Assembly: GCA_036381035.1 (NCBI GenBank)
Contig: DASVDQ010000024.1
Span: 1 to 64,000, forward strand
Length of the DNA: 64,000 nucleotides
DNA from: Trueperaceae bacterium
GTDB lineage: Bacteria > Deinococcota > Deinococci > Deinococcales > Trueperaceae
Direction of reading: 5' to 3'
The stretch's first letter is position 1, and every line of letters begins with the position of its first letter. A program made the position numbers and the translations under genes. Shown here one piece after another: positions 56,795 through 64,000 of the stretch. A model generated the notes under the pieces. It saw only the letters and a program-made list of their open reading frames with translations, was not told where the DNA came from and did no database searches.

Positions 56795-57421
56795 GTGCTG
56801 CTGCGCCTGACGCTGATCCGGCACGCTCTCACGGACTGGAACGCGTCAGGGCGCTTCCAGGGCGTCGCCGACGTGGAGCTGAACCGCGAGGGCAGGGAGC
56901 AGGCGAGGCGCCTGGCCGCCTACGTCGCCCGCCTCGAGCCCGACGCCGTGGTGTACGCGAGCCCACTGAGGCGCGCGGTGGAGACCGCGACGATCGCCTT
57001 CCCGGGACGCGAGCTGCGCCTGGATGAGCGGCTCAAGGAGATCGACTTCGGCGAGTTCGAGGGCAAGACGCAGGCCGAGAACGAGCGCCACCCCGGCTGG
57101 GCGGAGTGGAGCCTCGACCCCTACTCCCGCAGGGCGCCGGGCGGCGAGTCGTACGCGCTCTTGAGGGAGCGCGCCGTCGCCTGGATGGACGAGGTCGTGG
57201 CCTCGAGCGCGCCCCACGTCGTGGCCGTGACGCACTCAGGCACGATCCAGATGCTCCTGGCGCACGTCCTCGGCGTCGAGCGGGTGCGCTGGCGCAAGCG
57301 CATCTACCTCAGGCACGCCAGCGTGAGCCGGGTCCTCTTCCGCGGCGACGAGGTCCTGGTCGAGCGGGTGAACGACACGCGGCACCTGTCGCGCGAGGGC
57401 GGCGACCCCTTCCTCGACTGA
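56795..57421 (+). CDS. Histidine phosphatase family protein
   Basis: 208 residues. The catalytic RHA motif is LIRHALTDWN near residue 9, with the second His in VTHSGTIQML and ASPLRRAVETA. It is a cofactor-independent phosphatase/phosphoglycerate-mutase-like protein (GpmB/CobC branch). Substrate unknown. The GTG start has no Shine-Dalgarno. Confidence 0.88.
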   Translation: MLLRLTLIRHALTDWNASGRFQGVADVELNREGREQARRLAAYVARLEPDAVVYASPLRRAVETATIAFPGRELRLDERLKEIDFGEFEGKTQAENERHPGWAEWSLDPYSRRAPGGESYALLRERAVAWMDEVVASSAPHVVAVTHSGTIQMLLAHVLGVERVRWRKRIYLRHASVSRVLFRGDEVLVERVNDTRHLSREGGDPFLD

Positions 57422-57562
57422 CCCCTGGCGCGACCCAGCCCCTCGTAGACGCGGGTCGCGCGGCGCCCCGGCCACCGACGGACCGCCTCTCCTGCGACGC
57501 GGCGGACCCGGCCCGCGCGGCGGAGCGACCGGCGCGCGAGCGGGACCCCGGCCCCGAGCGGG

Positions 57563-59389
57563 CTACTCGCGCCGCGCGGTGGCCTCGCCGCGGGCCGCGC
57601 GCGCGGCCGCCGGCCCGGTCCGCGGCGCGCGCCCGGCCGCCAGAGCGCCGAGCAGCGCCAGGACGCCGCTGGCGCCGACCAGGGCGCCCACCGTCAGCTC
57701 CAGCCAGTTCGCCAGCAGCAGCTCCCAGGCCCGCTCCAGGAGCGGCCCGCCGCCGACGTTCACCCTCAGCACGGCGAACAGCTCGGCGCGGGCGGCCTCG
57801 GCCTGGTCCGGCGTGAGGCCGAGGTCCGGCATCTGGCGTCCCGGGTCGTCGAAACGGGGCTCGAGCAGCATGTTCTTCAGCCACACGTAGGTCCGCTGGC
57901 GTCCGTGCGCCGCCAGGACCTGCGCCCGCGCCTCGTTCGTGCGGGCGTAGGGGTCGCGCGGGTCCGCCATCAGGGCCCGCAGGCGCTCCTCGTACGGACG
58001 CGAGTTCAGGTACTCGGTGATGCGGTAGTTGAAGCCGAACTGGTCGAGGGTCGGCCCCACGCCGCCGCCCACGCCGGCGATCTCGTGGCAGCCCGTGCAG
58101 CCCAGGTCGTCGAGGACGGTGAGCCTGGCGCGGACGGTCAGGCCCCACGTGGGCTTCGCGGGCACGGGGTGCGCGCGCTCCTCGTCGTAGTAGAGGCGCA
58201 GCACGACGCCGCCCAGGTCGCCCAGCCGGAGCATCGGCGTGAGGTAGAGGCCGTCCGGACCGACCGCCACGCCCGCGAAGTGCTGCGTGTTGGCCGCGCC
58301 GAGGTGCTGCACGAGGTAACGGGGCGGCGTCGCCGCCAGGCCCGCCTCGGTGGCGCCGCCGAAGTACGCGACGCCCGCGGGCACGTCCGCGGAGCCGAAG
58401 CCCGCGGCGACGTAGTGTCCGCCCCAGTCGGGCTGCATGAAGGGCGCCCGCGGCGGCACCCAGGCGAGCTGCACGGGCGAGAACGGCTCGGAGAACACGA
58501 CCTCGGCGTGGGCCGCCAGACCGTCGTCGGTCCCGGACCACAGGTGGTCGAGGCCGCGCGTGACGGGCACGAACCTGTCGAGGTCGACGCCGCTCTCGGC
58601 CACCACTAGCCGCCCGCCGTCGTGGCCCAGCGCGAAGGGGTTGCGGAAGCCCTTGGCGAAGACGTACGCCTCAGGTCCGGAAGAGCCGAACGGCGGCTCG
58701 GGGCAGGGCCCGCCATCCAGGTCCATGCACAGGACCTTGCCCAGCAGCACGTCCGGCCGCGAGGCCGTGTCGGGGTCCCCGCCGTCGCCGACGCCGACGT
58801 AGAGGCGTCCGTCGACGACGACGCAGTCGCCGACCTGGTGCGCCGGCGCCGACTGGAACTCGGCCAGCAGCGGCAGGAGCTCGGCGGAGCCGGTGGCCTC
58901 GAGCCCGTGGCCGCGGCGCTCGAACGTGAACCTGACGACGCGGTTGCGGACGATGCCGCCCTCGTCCGGGTCGGTGAAGGTCGCGAACAGGTAGCCGCGC
59001 TCGGGGGCGAGGCAGAGGCCCGCCAGGCCCTGCTGGCTGGCGCCGTCGAGCCTCTCGTCCTGGGCGCCGTAGGTGGGCACGGTGGCGAAGAGCTGCGTCG
59101 CGCCGGAGCGCGTGACGACCCTGATGTCGCCCCTCAGCTCGGCCACGAAGTAGAAGGGCGCGTCGGGGTCGTCCTCGGCGTCGGGGATGAACTCGATCGC
59201 GGTGGGCAGCGTCAGGCCGCTGGCGTGCACCTCCAGCGCGTAGCCGCGCGCGACGCCGAGCTGGGCCAGCGGGTCGCTCCCTGCCGCCGCGCGAGCGGCG
59301 CTCGGGGACGTCGCGGCGGCCAGGGCCAACGCCGCGAACCAGATGGCGGCTGCCGGCGCGGGACGCCGGGAGCGTCGGCTTGCTGCCAC
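57563..59389 (-). CDS. PQQ-sugar-dehydrogenase-like beta-propeller fused to cytochrome c, membrane-anchored
   Basis: 608 residues. A signal peptide (about 6-32, Ala-rich) precedes a six-bladed propeller of the sorbosone/glucose dehydrogenase type (about 40-430, VARGYALEVHASGLTLPTA, VGDGGDPDTASRPDVLLGKVL). A c-type domain follows with CTGCH near residue 430 and MPDLGLT as probable axial Met. A C-terminal helix (about 555-580) would anchor it. Oxidation of a sugar or alcohol with electrons to the respiratory chain is inferred; cofactor not readable. GTG 59389 is 6 nt after a -10 (TACGGT on the minus strand, 59396-59401). Confidence 0.78.
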   Translation of the reverse strand: MAASRRSRRPAPAAAIWFAALALAAATSPSAARAAAGSDPLAQLGVARGYALEVHASGLTLPTAIEFIPDAEDDPDAPFYFVAELRGDIRVVTRSGATQLFATVPTYGAQDERLDGASQQGLAGLCLAPERGYLFATFTDPDEGGIVRNRVVRFTFERRGHGLEATGSAELLPLLAEFQSAPAHQVGDCVVVDGRLYVGVGDGGDPDTASRPDVLLGKVLCMDLDGGPCPEPPFGSSGPEAYVFAKGFRNPFALGHDGGRLVVAESGVDLDRFVPVTRGLDHLWSGTDDGLAAHAEVVFSEPFSPVQLAWVPPRAPFMQPDWGGHYVAAGFGSADVPAGVAYFGGATEAGLAATPPRYLVQHLGAANTQHFAGVAVGPDGLYLTPMLRLGDLGGVVLRLYYDEERAHPVPAKPTWGLTVRARLTVLDDLGCTGCHEIAGVGGGVGPTLDQFGFNYRITEYLNSRPYEERLRALMADPRDPYARTNEARAQVLAAHGRQRTYVWLKNMLLEPRFDDPGRQMPDLGLTPDQAEAARAELFAVLRVNVGGGPLLERAWELLLANWLELTVGALVGASGVLALLGALAAGRAPRTGPAAARAARGEATARRE

Positions 59390-59395
59390 GCCCGG

Positions 59396-59401
59396 ACCGT
59401 A
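59396..59401 (-). promoter_or_regulatory. Extended -10 (TGC-TACGGT) of the propeller-cytochrome gene
   Basis: It ends 6 nt before the GTG start at 59389 on the minus strand, with no Shine-Dalgarno between. Confidence 0.5.
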
Positions 59402-59462
59402 GCACGGCCCCGCGGCCGGTCGCGGGGCGCGCCTCTCGACGCTGGCGCTCGGGGGCCGGTGG

Positions 59463-59468
59463 TACGCT
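59463..59468 (+). promoter_or_regulatory. -10 element of scpA, leaderless type
   Basis: TACGCT ends 6 nt before GTG 59475. Confidence 0.5.
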
Positions 59469-59474
59469 CGCGCC

Positions 59475-60251
59475 GTGGTCGTCGCGGCCAGGGGGGAGGA
59501 GCTGGCGCCCGGAGCGCTGGAGGGGCCGTTCGTGGTGGTCCTGCCGGGCTTCACGGGCACCGTGGGCGAGCTGGCGCACGCGCTGCGCTCGCGGGCCCTC
59601 GCCCCGGGCGACGTCGACCTCTACCGTCTCGTGCGCGGCTACCTCGACTTCTTCGAGCGGGCGGCGGCGCGCGACCTCGAGCTGGCGACCGAGGCGCTGC
59701 CCCGCGTGGCGCAGGTCGTGGAGCTGAAGCTGCGACTACTGCTGCCGCGACAGGCCGGGACCGGCGCGGAGGAGGGGGAGGAGCTGGCGCTCGAGGAGGC
59801 GCTCGAGGCCGTCGCGCTCCTCGAGGAGCTGGAGCACGCGATCGACTTCCTCAGGCGGCGCCGCGAGGAGCGGCGCCTCGTGCTGCCGGCGCGCGCGCCG
59901 CGTCCGCCCTACGCCCGCCCGCCGCGTCCCCTGCGGGCCTCGAAGGACGACCTGGCCCGGCTGGCCGGACGCTACCGCCTCGGCGGCTACTTCGAGATCG
60001 CGCTGCCGGGCGCCACCGTAGCCAGCGTCGCCGCCGAGCTGGCCAGGCGGCTGAAGCGCGCGGCGCGTGGCCTGCTCTTCGCCCTGCTGGGCGCCGAGGA
60101 CTGGCGGTCGCGCACGCTGGCCTTCGCGGCGATGCTCGAGCTCGTCAGGCAGGGCAGGGTGAGGGCCACGCAGGCCGAGCCGTACGGACCCATCGAGGTC
60201 GCCTACGCCGGGGACGGGGACGGCGAGGCGGCCGACGAGACCGTGGCGTAG
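59475..60251 (+). CDS. scpA: Segregation and condensation protein A
   Basis: 258 residues. Kleisin that bridges SMC heads with ScpB in chromosome condensation. The N-terminal region (EGPFVVVLPGFTGTVGEL, DVDLYRLVRGYLDFF) and the C-terminal winged helix (RTLAFAAMLELVRQGRVRATQAEPYGPI) are clear. The GTG start is leaderless. scpB is not adjacent. The 3' end overlaps the GNAT gene on the other strand by 49 bp. Confidence 0.86.
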   Translation: MVVAARGEELAPGALEGPFVVVLPGFTGTVGELAHALRSRALAPGDVDLYRLVRGYLDFFERAAARDLELATEALPRVAQVVELKLRLLLPRQAGTGAEEGEELALEEALEAVALLEELEHAIDFLRRRREERRLVLPARAPRPPYARPPRPLRASKDDLARLAGRYRLGGYFEIALPGATVASVAAELARRLKRAARGLLFALLGAEDWRSRTLAFAAMLELVRQGRVRATQAEPYGPIEVAYAGDGDGEAADETVA

Positions 60252-61108
60252 GAGTAGGCGTAGGCGCGCCGGAAGCCGAGGCGCTCGTAGAGGGCCACGG
60301 CGGAGGCGTTCGCCGCGGCCACCTGCAGGTAGGCGAGGTCGGCCCCCGCCACTCGCCCCCACGCGAGCAGCGCCCGCACGACGGCCGTGGCGACGCCGCG
60401 CCGGCGGCGCTGCGGCACGGTGAGCACGTCGAAGACCCCCAGGGTCCCGTCGGCGACGACCCCGAGGCCCAGCCCCGCTACCGCTCCGTCCAGCGCGGCG
60501 ACGGCGAAGCGCCGCGGGAGCGGGGCCGCCGCCGCCAGGGCGAGGCGCGGCGGTCCCTCGGCGGAGGTGTGGTGCTCGAGGAACGCGGCCCGCCAGGCGT
60601 CGGGGACGTCCTCGGACAGCGCCACCGCGGCGCCCCCCTCGAGCTGGGACGCGCTCCCCGACGGCTCCGCGTCAGCGGCGCCGGAGCCCGCGACCGTGGC
60701 GCTCTCCGCCACGGACGCCCCGAGACCGTCCGCCCGACGCTGCGGCCCGTCGCCGTGCGGCCCCTCCAGGCCGCGGGCCATGACGAGCACGGGGCTCCGC
60801 GTCTCCCGCAGCCCCGGCTCGCCGAGCAGGTCCGGCGGCGTCAGGGGCGTGACGCGCAGCAGCGGCGGCAGGCCGCGGGCGCCGTAGGAGGCGGCGACCT
60901 CCGACGCGGGCGCCAGGTCCGCGGGGTCGGCGTACGGCGACACGGCGGCCGACGCCACGCGGCCCACCAGCCCGCCCGCGCCCCAGCGGCAGAGCCAGCC
61001 GCGCACCTCCCACTCGCTCTCGGCCGGGACGGCGCGGAGCGCGGCGCGCTCGAGCCGGCGCACGAGGGCGTCGTCCGCCGGCGCGGGTCGTGACCACGCG
61101 GTGGTCAC
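60203..61108 (-). CDS. GNAT-family N-acetyltransferase with an extra N-terminal region
   Basis: 301 residues. The C-terminal 130 residues are a GNAT fold with acetyl-CoA loop RRRRGVATAVV and the AYLQVAAANASAVALYERLGF segment. The first 170 residues are unassigned and contain a Gly/Ala/Ser-rich low-complexity stretch, perhaps a degenerate second GNAT domain. The GTG start overlaps the typA stop by 4 nt. The substrate is unknown. Confidence 0.8.
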   Translation of the reverse strand: MTTAWSRPAPADDALVRRLERAALRAVPAESEWEVRGWLCRWGAGGLVGRVASAAVSPYADPADLAPASEVAASYGARGLPPLLRVTPLTPPDLLGEPGLRETRSPVLVMARGLEGPHGDGPQRRADGLGASVAESATVAGSGAADAEPSGSASQLEGGAAVALSEDVPDAWRAAFLEHHTSAEGPPRLALAAAAPLPRRFAVAALDGAVAGLGLGVVADGTLGVFDVLTVPQRRRRGVATAVVRALLAWGRVAGADLAYLQVAAANASAVALYERLGFRRAYAYSYATVSSAASPSPSPA

Positions 61109-62907
61109 GCCGCGGCCTTGGCCTCCTTCTTGCGCATCGTCGGGTCCAGGACGCGCTTGCGCAGGCGCAGCGACCGGGGCGTGACCTCGAGGAGCTCGTC
61201 GTCGGCGAGGTACTCGAGCGCCTCCTCCAGCGTGAGCCGGCGCGCCGGGGTGAGGATCAGGTTCTCGTCGGAGCCGGCGGCGCGCACGTTCGTGAGCTTC
61301 TTGTTCTTCGTGACGTTCACGTTCAGGTCGCCCTGCCGCGAGTGGGCGCCCACGATCATGCCCACGTACACCTCCGTGCCCGGCGTGATGAAGAAGGTGC
61401 CGCGGTCCTCGAGCTTGTAGAGCGAGTAGGCGAAGGCCTCGCCTGGCTCCATGGCCACGAGCGAGCCGTGGCTGCGCGTGCGCAGCTCGCCGGCGTAGGG
61501 CTCGTAGCCGTCGAAGACGTGCGAGAGCAGGCCCTCGCCCTGCGTCAGCGAGAGGAAGAGCGTGCGGAAGCCGAACAGGCCGCGGCTGGGCACGCGGAAC
61601 TCCAGGCGGGCACGGGTCTCGCCCGGGTCCATGACCGTGAGGGCGCCCTTGCGCTCCGACAGCGCCTGGACCACCGACCCCATGGCCGACACGGGCACGT
61701 CGGCCACGACGCGCTCGTAGGGCTCGAGGCGGCGGCCGCCCTCCTCCCGCATGATCACCTCGGGCCGGCTGACGCTGAACTCGTAGCCCTCGCGCCTCAT
61801 GGTCTCGATGAGGATCGAGAGGTGCAGCTCCCCGCGGCCCGAGACGCGGTAGCGCTCCCCGCCCAGCGGCTCGACGCGCAGGGCCACGTTGGTCAGCAGC
61901 TCGCGCTCGAGGCGGTCGGCGAGGTGGCGGCTCGTGACGTAGGCGCCCTCGCGGCCGGCGAAGGGGCTGGTGTTGGGGCTGAACGTCACGGCCACCGTGG
62001 GCTCGTCGACGGTCGGCGTGGGCAGGGTCTCGACGGCGTCGGGAGACGACACGGTGTCGCCGATGTTCACGGCCTCGAGGCCGGAGATCACGACGATGTC
62101 GCCGGGCTCCGCGCGCTCGGTCTCGACGCGGTCGAGCCCCAGGTGCGTGTAGACCTTGGTGACGCGGGCGCGCGTGAGCTCCTTGCCGCGGCCGGTCAGC
62201 GCCACGGGGTCGCCGGCGCTCACGCCGCCGCGCAGCACGCGGCCGAGCGCCAGGCGCCCCAGGTAGTCGGAGTAGTCGAGGTTCGCCACCTGCAGGAGGA
62301 ACGGCGCGTTCCCGTCCCCCGAGGCGGGCGGCACGCGCTCGACGATCGTCTCGAAGAGCGCCACGAGGTCGCCGGCGGGCTCCTCGCCGTCGCGCCACGC
62401 CCGGCCCTCGCGCGCGACGGCGTGGAGGATGGGGAAGTCGAGCTGGTCGTCGTCGGCGCCGAGCTCGACCATGAGGTCGAAGGTCATGTTCACGACCGCG
62501 TCCGGTCTGGCGTCCTGACGGTCGACCTTGTTCACGACCACGATGGGCCTCAGGCCGCGCGCCAGCGCCTTCTTGAGCACGAAGCGGGTCTGCGGCATGG
62601 GCCCCTCGGCGGCGTCGACGAGCAGCAGCGCGCCGTCCACCATCGTCAGGGCCCGCTCGACCTCGCCGCCGAAGTCGGCGTGGCCGGGCGTGTCGACGAT
62701 GTTGATCTTCGAGCCGTGCCATAGCACGGCGGTGTTCTTGGCGAGGATCGTGATGCCGCGCTCGCGCTCGATGTCGACGTTGTCCATCACGCGCTCGGGC
62801 ACCTGCTGGTTGGCGCGGAAGACGTTCGACTGGCGCAGCATGCCGTCGACGAGCGTGGTCTTGCCGTGGTCGACGTGCGCGATGATGGCGACGTTGCGAT
62901 GTTCCAT
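61105..62907 (-). CDS. typA: Translational GTPase TypA/BipA
   Basis: 600 residues. Ribosome-associated GTPase. G motifs are [40 protein letters not shown] and [11 protein letters not shown]. Domain II, III and V follow, and the TypA-specific C-terminus includes SYGSL-like [23 protein letters not shown] 62907 has GGGAG 3 nt upstream; a TATACT -10 lies about 55 nt above. Coupled to the GNAT gene. Confidence 0.96.
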   Translation of the reverse strand: MEHRNVAIIAHVDHGKTTLVDGMLRQSNVFRANQQVPERVMDNVDIERERGITILAKNTAVLWHGSKINIVDTPGHADFGGEVERALTMVDGALLLVDAAEGPMPQTRFVLKKALARGLRPIVVVNKVDRQDARPDAVVNMTFDLMVELGADDDQLDFPILHAVAREGRAWRDGEEPAGDLVALFETIVERVPPASGDGNAPFLLQVANLDYSDYLGRLALGRVLRGGVSAGDPVALTGRGKELTRARVTKVYTHLGLDRVETERAEPGDIVVISGLEAVNIGDTVSSPDAVETLPTPTVDEPTVAVTFSPNTSPFAGREGAYVTSRHLADRLERELLTNVALRVEPLGGERYRVSGRGELHLSILIETMRREGYEFSVSRPEVIMREEGGRRLEPYERVVADVPVSAMGSVVQALSERKGALTVMDPGETRARLEFRVPSRGLFGFRTLFLSLTQGEGLLSHVFDGYEPYAGELRTRSHGSLVAMEPGEAFAYSLYKLEDRGTFFITPGTEVYVGMIVGAHSRQGDLNVNVTKNKKLTNVRAAGSDENLILTPARRLTLEEALEYLADDELLEVTPRSLRLRKRVLDPTMRKKEAKAAA

Positions 62908-62980
62908 GGGCTCCCAGTGGCCGGCGCTGAGGCCGCCGGCGCGACGGAGGAGTATAGCGGCAAGGCCGCCATGCCCGTGG

Positions 62981-62986
62981 TAACGT
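62981..62986 (+). promoter_or_regulatory. -10 element of menG, leaderless type
   Basis: TAACGT ends 7 nt before ATG 62994, with no Shine-Dalgarno. Confidence 0.5.
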
Positions 62987-62993
62987 CGGCGCG

Positions 62994-63746
62994 ATGCCGC
63001 GCGCGGCCGCCGGTCCGGTCGAAGGCGACGGGGCCGAGAGCGTGCGGGACATGTTCGCCCGCATCGCTCCCACCTACGACCTCCTCAACTCGCTGCTCAG
63101 CCTGGGGCTCGACGAGCGCTGGCGGCGCGAGGCCGCCGCGGCGGCCGTGGCCGGCGGCGCGAGGAGGGTCCTGGACGTCGCGACGGGCACGGGCAAGCTG
63201 GCGTTCGCGGTCAAGAGGGCCTGCCCGGCGTGCGCGGTGACGGGGGTCGACTTGGCCGCGCCGATGCTGCGGCTGGCGCGCGAGGCGGCCGCGCGGCGCG
63301 GCCTCGAGGTGAGCTTCCGGGAGGCCGACGGGACGGCGCTGCCGTTCCCGAGCGGGTCGTTCGACGCCGTCACGATCGGCTACGGGCTGCGGAACTTCGC
63401 CGACGTCGACGCGGGGCTGCGCGAGTTCAGGCGCGTGCTCGGGCCGGGCGGACGGCTCGTCGTCCTCGAGTTCCCGCCGCCGCCCGCTGGTGCCCTGGGC
63501 CGCGCGTTCAGGGTCTACTTCGAGCGCGTGCTGCCTCTCGTGGGCGGCGTCGTCTCGGGCAGCAGGTCGGCCTACGCCTACCTGCCGCGGACCGTGAAGG
63601 CGTTCCTCGACCCCGAGGGACTGAAAGATCGCATGGCGGCCGCGGGCTTCACCGGAGTGTCATACAGGCTGCAGACCTTCGGGGTGTCGGCCGTGCACGT
63701 CGGCGAGGTACCCTCAGGCCCGCACGGAGGCGTGGGACGAGCATGA
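62994..63746 (+). CDS. ubiE: Demethylmenaquinone methyltransferase (UbiE/MenG)
   Basis: 250 residues. SAM-dependent C-methylation completing menaquinone. Signatures are FARIAPTYDLLNSLLSLGLDERW, LDVATGTGKLAF, DVDAGLREFRRVLGPGG and VVSGSRSAYAYLPRTV. The quinone would be the substrate of the alternative complex III encoded in this window. The stop overlaps the next gene's ATG (ATGA). Confidence 0.93.
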   Translation: MPRAAAGPVEGDGAESVRDMFARIAPTYDLLNSLLSLGLDERWRREAAAAAVAGGARRVLDVATGTGKLAFAVKRACPACAVTGVDLAAPMLRLAREAAARRGLEVSFREADGTALPFPSGSFDAVTIGYGLRNFADVDAGLREFRRVLGPGGRLVVLEFPPPPAGALGRAFRVYFERVLPLVGGVVSGSRSAYAYLPRTVKAFLDPEGLKDRMAAAGFTGVSYRLQTFGVSAVHVGEVPSGPHGGVGRA

Positions 63747-64000
63747 CAGAGAGGCACGACATCTTCATGGGGGCAGGCGGCATCGAGATCAACACCGACG
63801 GCGAGCTGCTGGGCCTCGGCGGCGGGGGCGACCTCTTCGACGCGCACGACAAGCGCTTCGGGCTGGCGATAAGCCACTTCAAGAACGCGGTGCGCGGGCG
63901 CGCCTACGACAACGAGTCGGTCGCGCTGCGCGTCGGCCGCTCCGGCTACTACGCCCAGTCGAAGCGCTTCCCGCTGGCGTTCTTCGGCGACTCGGCCCGC
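63743..64000 (+). CDS. Unidentified protein, partial (cut by the window end)
   Basis: 86 codons are present, beginning MTERHDIFMGAGG. The segment is rich in Gly and has GELLGLGGGGDLFDAHD and SHFKNAVRGRAYDNES. No family recognised. It overlaps ubiE by 4 nt (ATGA), so it is cotranslated with the menaquinone methyltransferase. No signal peptide at the start. Confidence 0.6.
   Translation, partial: MTERHDIFMGAGGIEINTDGELLGLGGGGDLFDAHDKRFGLAISHFKNAVRGRAYDNESVALRVGRSGYYAQSKRFPLAFFGDSAR

Overview
The window is a dense, about 70% GC stretch of core bacterial chromosome with no insertion sequences, prophage or CRISPR. It suggests a member of the Deinococcota, most plausibly Trueperaceae-like. The reasons are cinA directly upstream of recA, a CTC/TL5-type bL25 next to pth, an M29 aminopeptidase, menaquinone genes, and many genes whose -10 box (TANNNT) lies only 5-10 nt before the start codon, so that mRNAs would be leaderless. 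A complete alternative complex III and a two-subunit glycyl-tRNA synthetase set it apart from the usual Deinococcus/Thermus layout. The lineage call is inference.

Layout: (0-6 kb) the recA 5' end, cinA with a degenerate C-terminal domain, a compact structured RNA ending in an intrinsic terminator, a MoxR ATPase/VWA pair, pth and rplY. (6-11.4 kb) an SDR, proA, gyrB and a D-2-hydroxyacid dehydrogenase. (11.4-20 kb) the alternative complex III operon actABCDEF plus an extra cytochrome c, with every gene junction overlapping, then tRNA-Ala. (20-28.5 kb) PIN/TRAM, radA and clpC, divergent from glyQ-glyS, then tRNA-Leu. (28.5-38 kb) SDR, aminopeptidase, rluB-type synthase, hpt, M23 peptidase, trpS, a phosphoglycerate-mutase-like enzyme that appears to start with CTG, a SpoIIM-like membrane protein, HD protein and folC. 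(38-46 kb) plsY, recO, topA, recR, ybaB and dnaX. (46-64 kb) patatin, exported FAD oxidoreductase, GT28 glycosyltransferase, PrcB-type lipoprotein, dGTPase, HisN-like phosphatase, ispG, cobalamin adenosyltransferase, pyrD, SDR, histidine phosphatase, a PQQ-dehydrogenase-like/cytochrome c chimera, scpA, GNAT, typA, menG and an unidentified partial gene.

Functional themes: electron transport (ActABCDEF with cytochrome c, MenG for menaquinone, PyrD feeding quinone, IspG feeding the isoprenoid tail); genome maintenance (RecA, RadA, RecO, RecR, YbaB, DnaX, GyrB, TopA, ScpA); and translation (Pth, bL25, GlyRS, TrpRS, two tRNAs, RluB-type synthase, TypA). The strongest candidates for something undescribed are the hairpin/three-way-junction/terminator RNA at 1765-1876, the 54-bp two-tier inverted repeat between tRNA-Ala and the act promoter, and the CTG start at 34087.
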